In this document: positions 62,094 through 64,000 of the stretch, piece after piece | Numbering within the stretch: the stretch's first letter is position 1 | Layout of the letters: each line of letters opens with the position of its first letter | Made by a program: the position numbers and the translations under genes | Notes under the pieces: generated by a model | The model's input: only the letters and a program-made list of their open reading frames with translations | The model's database searches: none | What the model was told of the DNA's origin: nothing | NCBI RefSeq assembly: GCF_000430845.1 | Contig: NZ_AUMU01000006.1 | Location: forward strand, 230,124-294,123 | Reading direction: 5' to 3' | Origin: Chryseobacterium gregarium DSM 19109 | Lineage (GTDB): Bacteria > Bacteroidota > Bacteroidia > Flavobacteriales > Weeksellaceae | Length of the DNA stretch: 64,000 nucleotides

Positions 62094-63116
62094 ATGACAA
62101 TACTCGTAACAGGAGGTCTCGGATACATCGGTTCACACACCGTAGTAGAACTTTTGAATAGCAATTTTGAAGTTGTTATCGTAGACGATTTATCCAACTC
62201 AGAAAGATTTATTTTAAAAAATATTGAGGAAATCACCGGGAAAAAGCCGGTCTTTTATCCTTTTGACTTAAAGAGAAGAGAACTTCTCACTCAGGTTTTT
62301 AATGCGCATCAGATTGATGGATGTATTAATTTTGCCGCCTCAAAAGCAGTAGGTGAAAGCCAGTTGAAGCCCGTTGATTATTATGAGAACAACTTGTTTT
62401 CCCTGATCAACATCCTGCAGGAATTTAAAGAGCGTGGACTTTCCAATTTTATCTTCAGTTCGTCCTGTACCGTATACGGACAGGCAGACCAGATGCCGAT
62501 TAATGAAAATACCCCGTTGAAAATGCCGGAAAGCGTTTACGGAAAAACCAAGCAGATGGGAGAGGAGATCCTGGCTGATTTTGCGAAAGCATACCAGCGT
62601 AAAGTTTCATTATTAAGATATTTTAACCCGATCGGTGCCCATCCTTCAGCAAAGTTAGGCGAATTGCCTATCGGAATTCCGAATAACCTGGTTCCTTTTG
62701 TCATGCAGACCGCTGCCGGAATCCGTGAAACACTCAGCATCTGGGGCGATGATTATCCTACAGAAGACGGAACAGCAGTACGTGATTATATCTATGTGGT
62801 TGACCTTGCGAAAGCCCATGTTGCTGCTTTAAAAAAGTTAATGGAAGATGATTCTGATAACGTGGTAATTGATATTTTTAACCTGGGTACGGGAAAAGGA
62901 TCATCAGTGCTGGAAGTGGTCAAAGCTTTTGAAACAGCAAATGGCGTTGAGGTAAAATATCAGATCTGTGACCGTAGGGAAGGTGATATTACCATTGCAT
63001 ATGCCAACGTTGACAAAGCGGAAAAAGAACTTGGCTGGAAATCTGAAACTTCCTTGGAGGAAGCATTAAGGTCCGTATGGCAATGGCAGAATTATCTGGT
63101 TTCAAGAACCGTTTAA
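62094..63116 (+). CDS. galE: UDP-glucose 4-epimerase
   Basis: This encodes 340 residues. It interconverts UDP-glucose and UDP-galactose using bound NAD. The Rossmann start ILVTGGLGYIGSHTVVELL (residues 3-21), the FSSSCTVYGQ serine region, and the catalytic YGKTKQMGEE (YxxxK) are all present, followed by RYFNPIGAHPS. The C-terminal GDITIAYANVDKAEKELGWK is standard for GalE. It precedes a SAM methyltransferase gene by 11 bases. Confidence 0.94.
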   Translation: MTILVTGGLGYIGSHTVVELLNSNFEVVIVDDLSNSERFILKNIEEITGKKPVFYPFDLKRRELLTQVFNAHQIDGCINFAASKAVGESQLKPVDYYENNLFSLINILQEFKERGLSNFIFSSSCTVYGQADQMPINENTPLKMPESVYGKTKQMGEEILADFAKAYQRKVSLLRYFNPIGAHPSAKLGELPIGIPNNLVPFVMQTAAGIRETLSIWGDDYPTEDGTAVRDYIYVVDLAKAHVAALKKLMEDDSDNVVIDIFNLGTGKGSSVLEVVKAFETANGVEVKYQICDRREGDITIAYANVDKAEKELGWKSETSLEEALRSVWQWQNYLVSRTV

Positions 63117-63127
63117 ATTATTAACGT

Positions 63128-63892
63128 ATGGTCTGGAATCCTGAACTTTATGATCAATTTAAAAAAGAACGGTCCGCACCGTTTTTTGATCTTTTGAAAC
63201 TGGTCATCCCTAAGGATAATATACAAGTGATTGATCTGGGCTGCGGAACGGGTGAGCTGACTTCGGAACTGCCGGGTTATTTATCAGGTTCGGAAATCAC
63301 CGGCATTGATTCTTCTGCTGAAATGCTGGAAAAAGCAAAGCATTTTGAAACCGGACAGCTGAAATTCTATCAGAGAAGCATTGAAGAGCAGCTGGAAGCC
63401 AATGAAACTTTTGATCTCATTATTTCCAATGCAGCCATCCAGTGGTGTGACCATCATGAAAAGCTGTTTCCGGAGATCATCAGTAGAATAAACAAAGGCG
63501 GCCAGCTGGCTATCCAGATTCCTTCGAATCATGAATTTATCGTGCATCAGCTCCTTAGGAAAGTCGCGGAAACCGAACCGTATAAGGCCGCTTACCATTC
63601 ATGGACAAGGCAATATTCTGTTTTGAAAATTGAAGATTATGCCCGGATAATGTTTGATCATAACGGCAGTGGGATTACGGTTTTTGAAAAAGTATACCCT
63701 CTTGTTATGGATGATGCAGAAGCTGTTTTTACCTGGGCATCAGGAACAGCCATGATTCCGTACCTTGACAAGCTGCCCGAAGATTTACAGCAAGCCTTCA
63801 ATGAAGATTATAAAAAAGAACTAAAACATATTTTTACGAAATCACCGGTCTTTTATCCTTTTAAAAGGACTTTTATTTCGGCAACATTTTAA
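63128..63892 (+). CDS. trans-aconitate 2-methyltransferase-like enzyme
   Basis: This encodes 254 residues. The start MVWNPELYDQFKKERSAPFFD, motif I VIDLGCGTGELTSELP and the segment IISNAAIQWCDHHEKLFPEI closely follow Tam, which methylates trans-aconitate with SAM. It may serve the same purpose here or act on another acid. It follows galE after 11 bases, so the two are probably cotranscribed. A cytidylyltransferase gene starts 24 bases after its stop. Confidence 0.84.
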   Translation: MVWNPELYDQFKKERSAPFFDLLKLVIPKDNIQVIDLGCGTGELTSELPGYLSGSEITGIDSSAEMLEKAKHFETGQLKFYQRSIEEQLEANETFDLIISNAAIQWCDHHEKLFPEIISRINKGGQLAIQIPSNHEFIVHQLLRKVAETEPYKAAYHSWTRQYSVLKIEDYARIMFDHNGSGITVFEKVYPLVMDDAEAVFTWASGTAMIPYLDKLPEDLQQAFNEDYKKELKHIFTKSPVFYPFKRTFISATF

Positions 63893-63916
63893 ATCAACAA
63901 ATAATTGGATATTAGT

Positions 63917-64000
63917 ATGAAAACACAGAGAATAGGCATCACATTCTCCTCATTTGACTTATTGCATGCCGGTCACATCAAGATGCTGGAGGAGGCAAAA
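63917..64000 (+). CDS. cytidylyltransferase-like protein, N-terminal part (runs off the right edge)
   Basis: The first 28 codons are visible (MKTQRIGITFSSFDLLHAGH, then IKMLEEAK). The HAGH motif is the HxGH nucleotidyltransferase signature, and FDLLHAGHIKMLEEA matches glycerol-3-phosphate or similar cytidylyltransferases (TagD/RfaE-like). The remainder lies outside the window. It probably belongs to the same operon as galE and the methyltransferase gene. Confidence 0.78.
   Translation, partial: MKTQRIGITFSSFDLLHAGHIKMLEEAK

Noticed and set aside
1..64000. tRNA, rRNA and known riboswitches
   Set aside because: I looked for cloverleaf-like segments and for conserved riboswitch cores by eye and found none that I could support. 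A covariance-model search would be the decisive test.

Overview
The window looks like chromosomal DNA of a flavobacterium of the Weeksellaceae, most probably Chryseobacterium or a close relative. Pointers are a GLPGLI-family protein, a SusC/SusD/SusE starch-uptake set, a subtilase with a type IX secretion C-terminal tag, Bacteroidota -7 promoter boxes of the form TAnnTTTG, few Shine-Dalgarno sequences, and a bacteriocin-like leader peptide of a kind I associate with Chryseobacterium. The genus call is inference from family knowledge; no rRNA or tRNA gene was seen.

Layout. 0-4.4 kb is accessory-like and AT-rich: the start of a NUMOD4 protein, a lipoprotein, two decayed small genes, a GLPGLI protein, a secreted protein and the 3' relic of its paralogue. 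4.4-11.4 kb holds a DUF2891 protein, an Mpo1-like membrane protein and a drug-efflux set (AraC regulator, TolC, HlyD adaptor, MFS pump). 11.7-20.2 kb carries map, an HNH endonuclease gene between two near-identical terminators, a VWA plus MoxR/Mg-chelatase-type ATPase pair, a frameshifted membrane-protein gene, a methyltransferase and metG. 20.5-33.3 kb is a starch/maltodextrin locus: SusC, SusD, SusE-like, GH97, an SBF-type transporter, a secreted GH13 amylase, an NTF2-like protein and an SLC45-type sugar permease. 33.4-37.7 kb has a GMC oxidoreductase overlapping an MFS gene, a pirin and an FMN reductase. 37.7-44.9 kb is the purine block purM-purN-GNAT-purH-purD-guaA, preceded by a tiny promoter/ORF/terminator unit. 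45-64 kb holds a GNAT-nitrilase fusion, a cysteine-rich bacteriocin-like peptide, UbiB-family kinase, DEAD-box helicase, TPR, SGNH and lipocalin proteins, iron alcohol dehydrogenase, small exported proteins, PEP carboxylase, a T9SS subtilase, a DegT aminotransferase, galE, a Tam-like methyltransferase and the start of a cytidylyltransferase.

How genes work together. The starch locus forms a full path: SusC/D/E bind and import malto-oligosaccharides, the GH13 and GH97 enzymes cut them, and the permease takes up products. No regulator lies beside it. The purine genes supply IMP and GMP. The efflux set has its own regulator.

Most interesting for follow-up: the orphan cysteine-rich peptide at 46.7 kb, three genes with identical leaderless promoter geometry, the mini-transcript before purM, a family of AGATTTCAGA-type spacer repeats, and the HNH cassette bounded by duplicated terminators.
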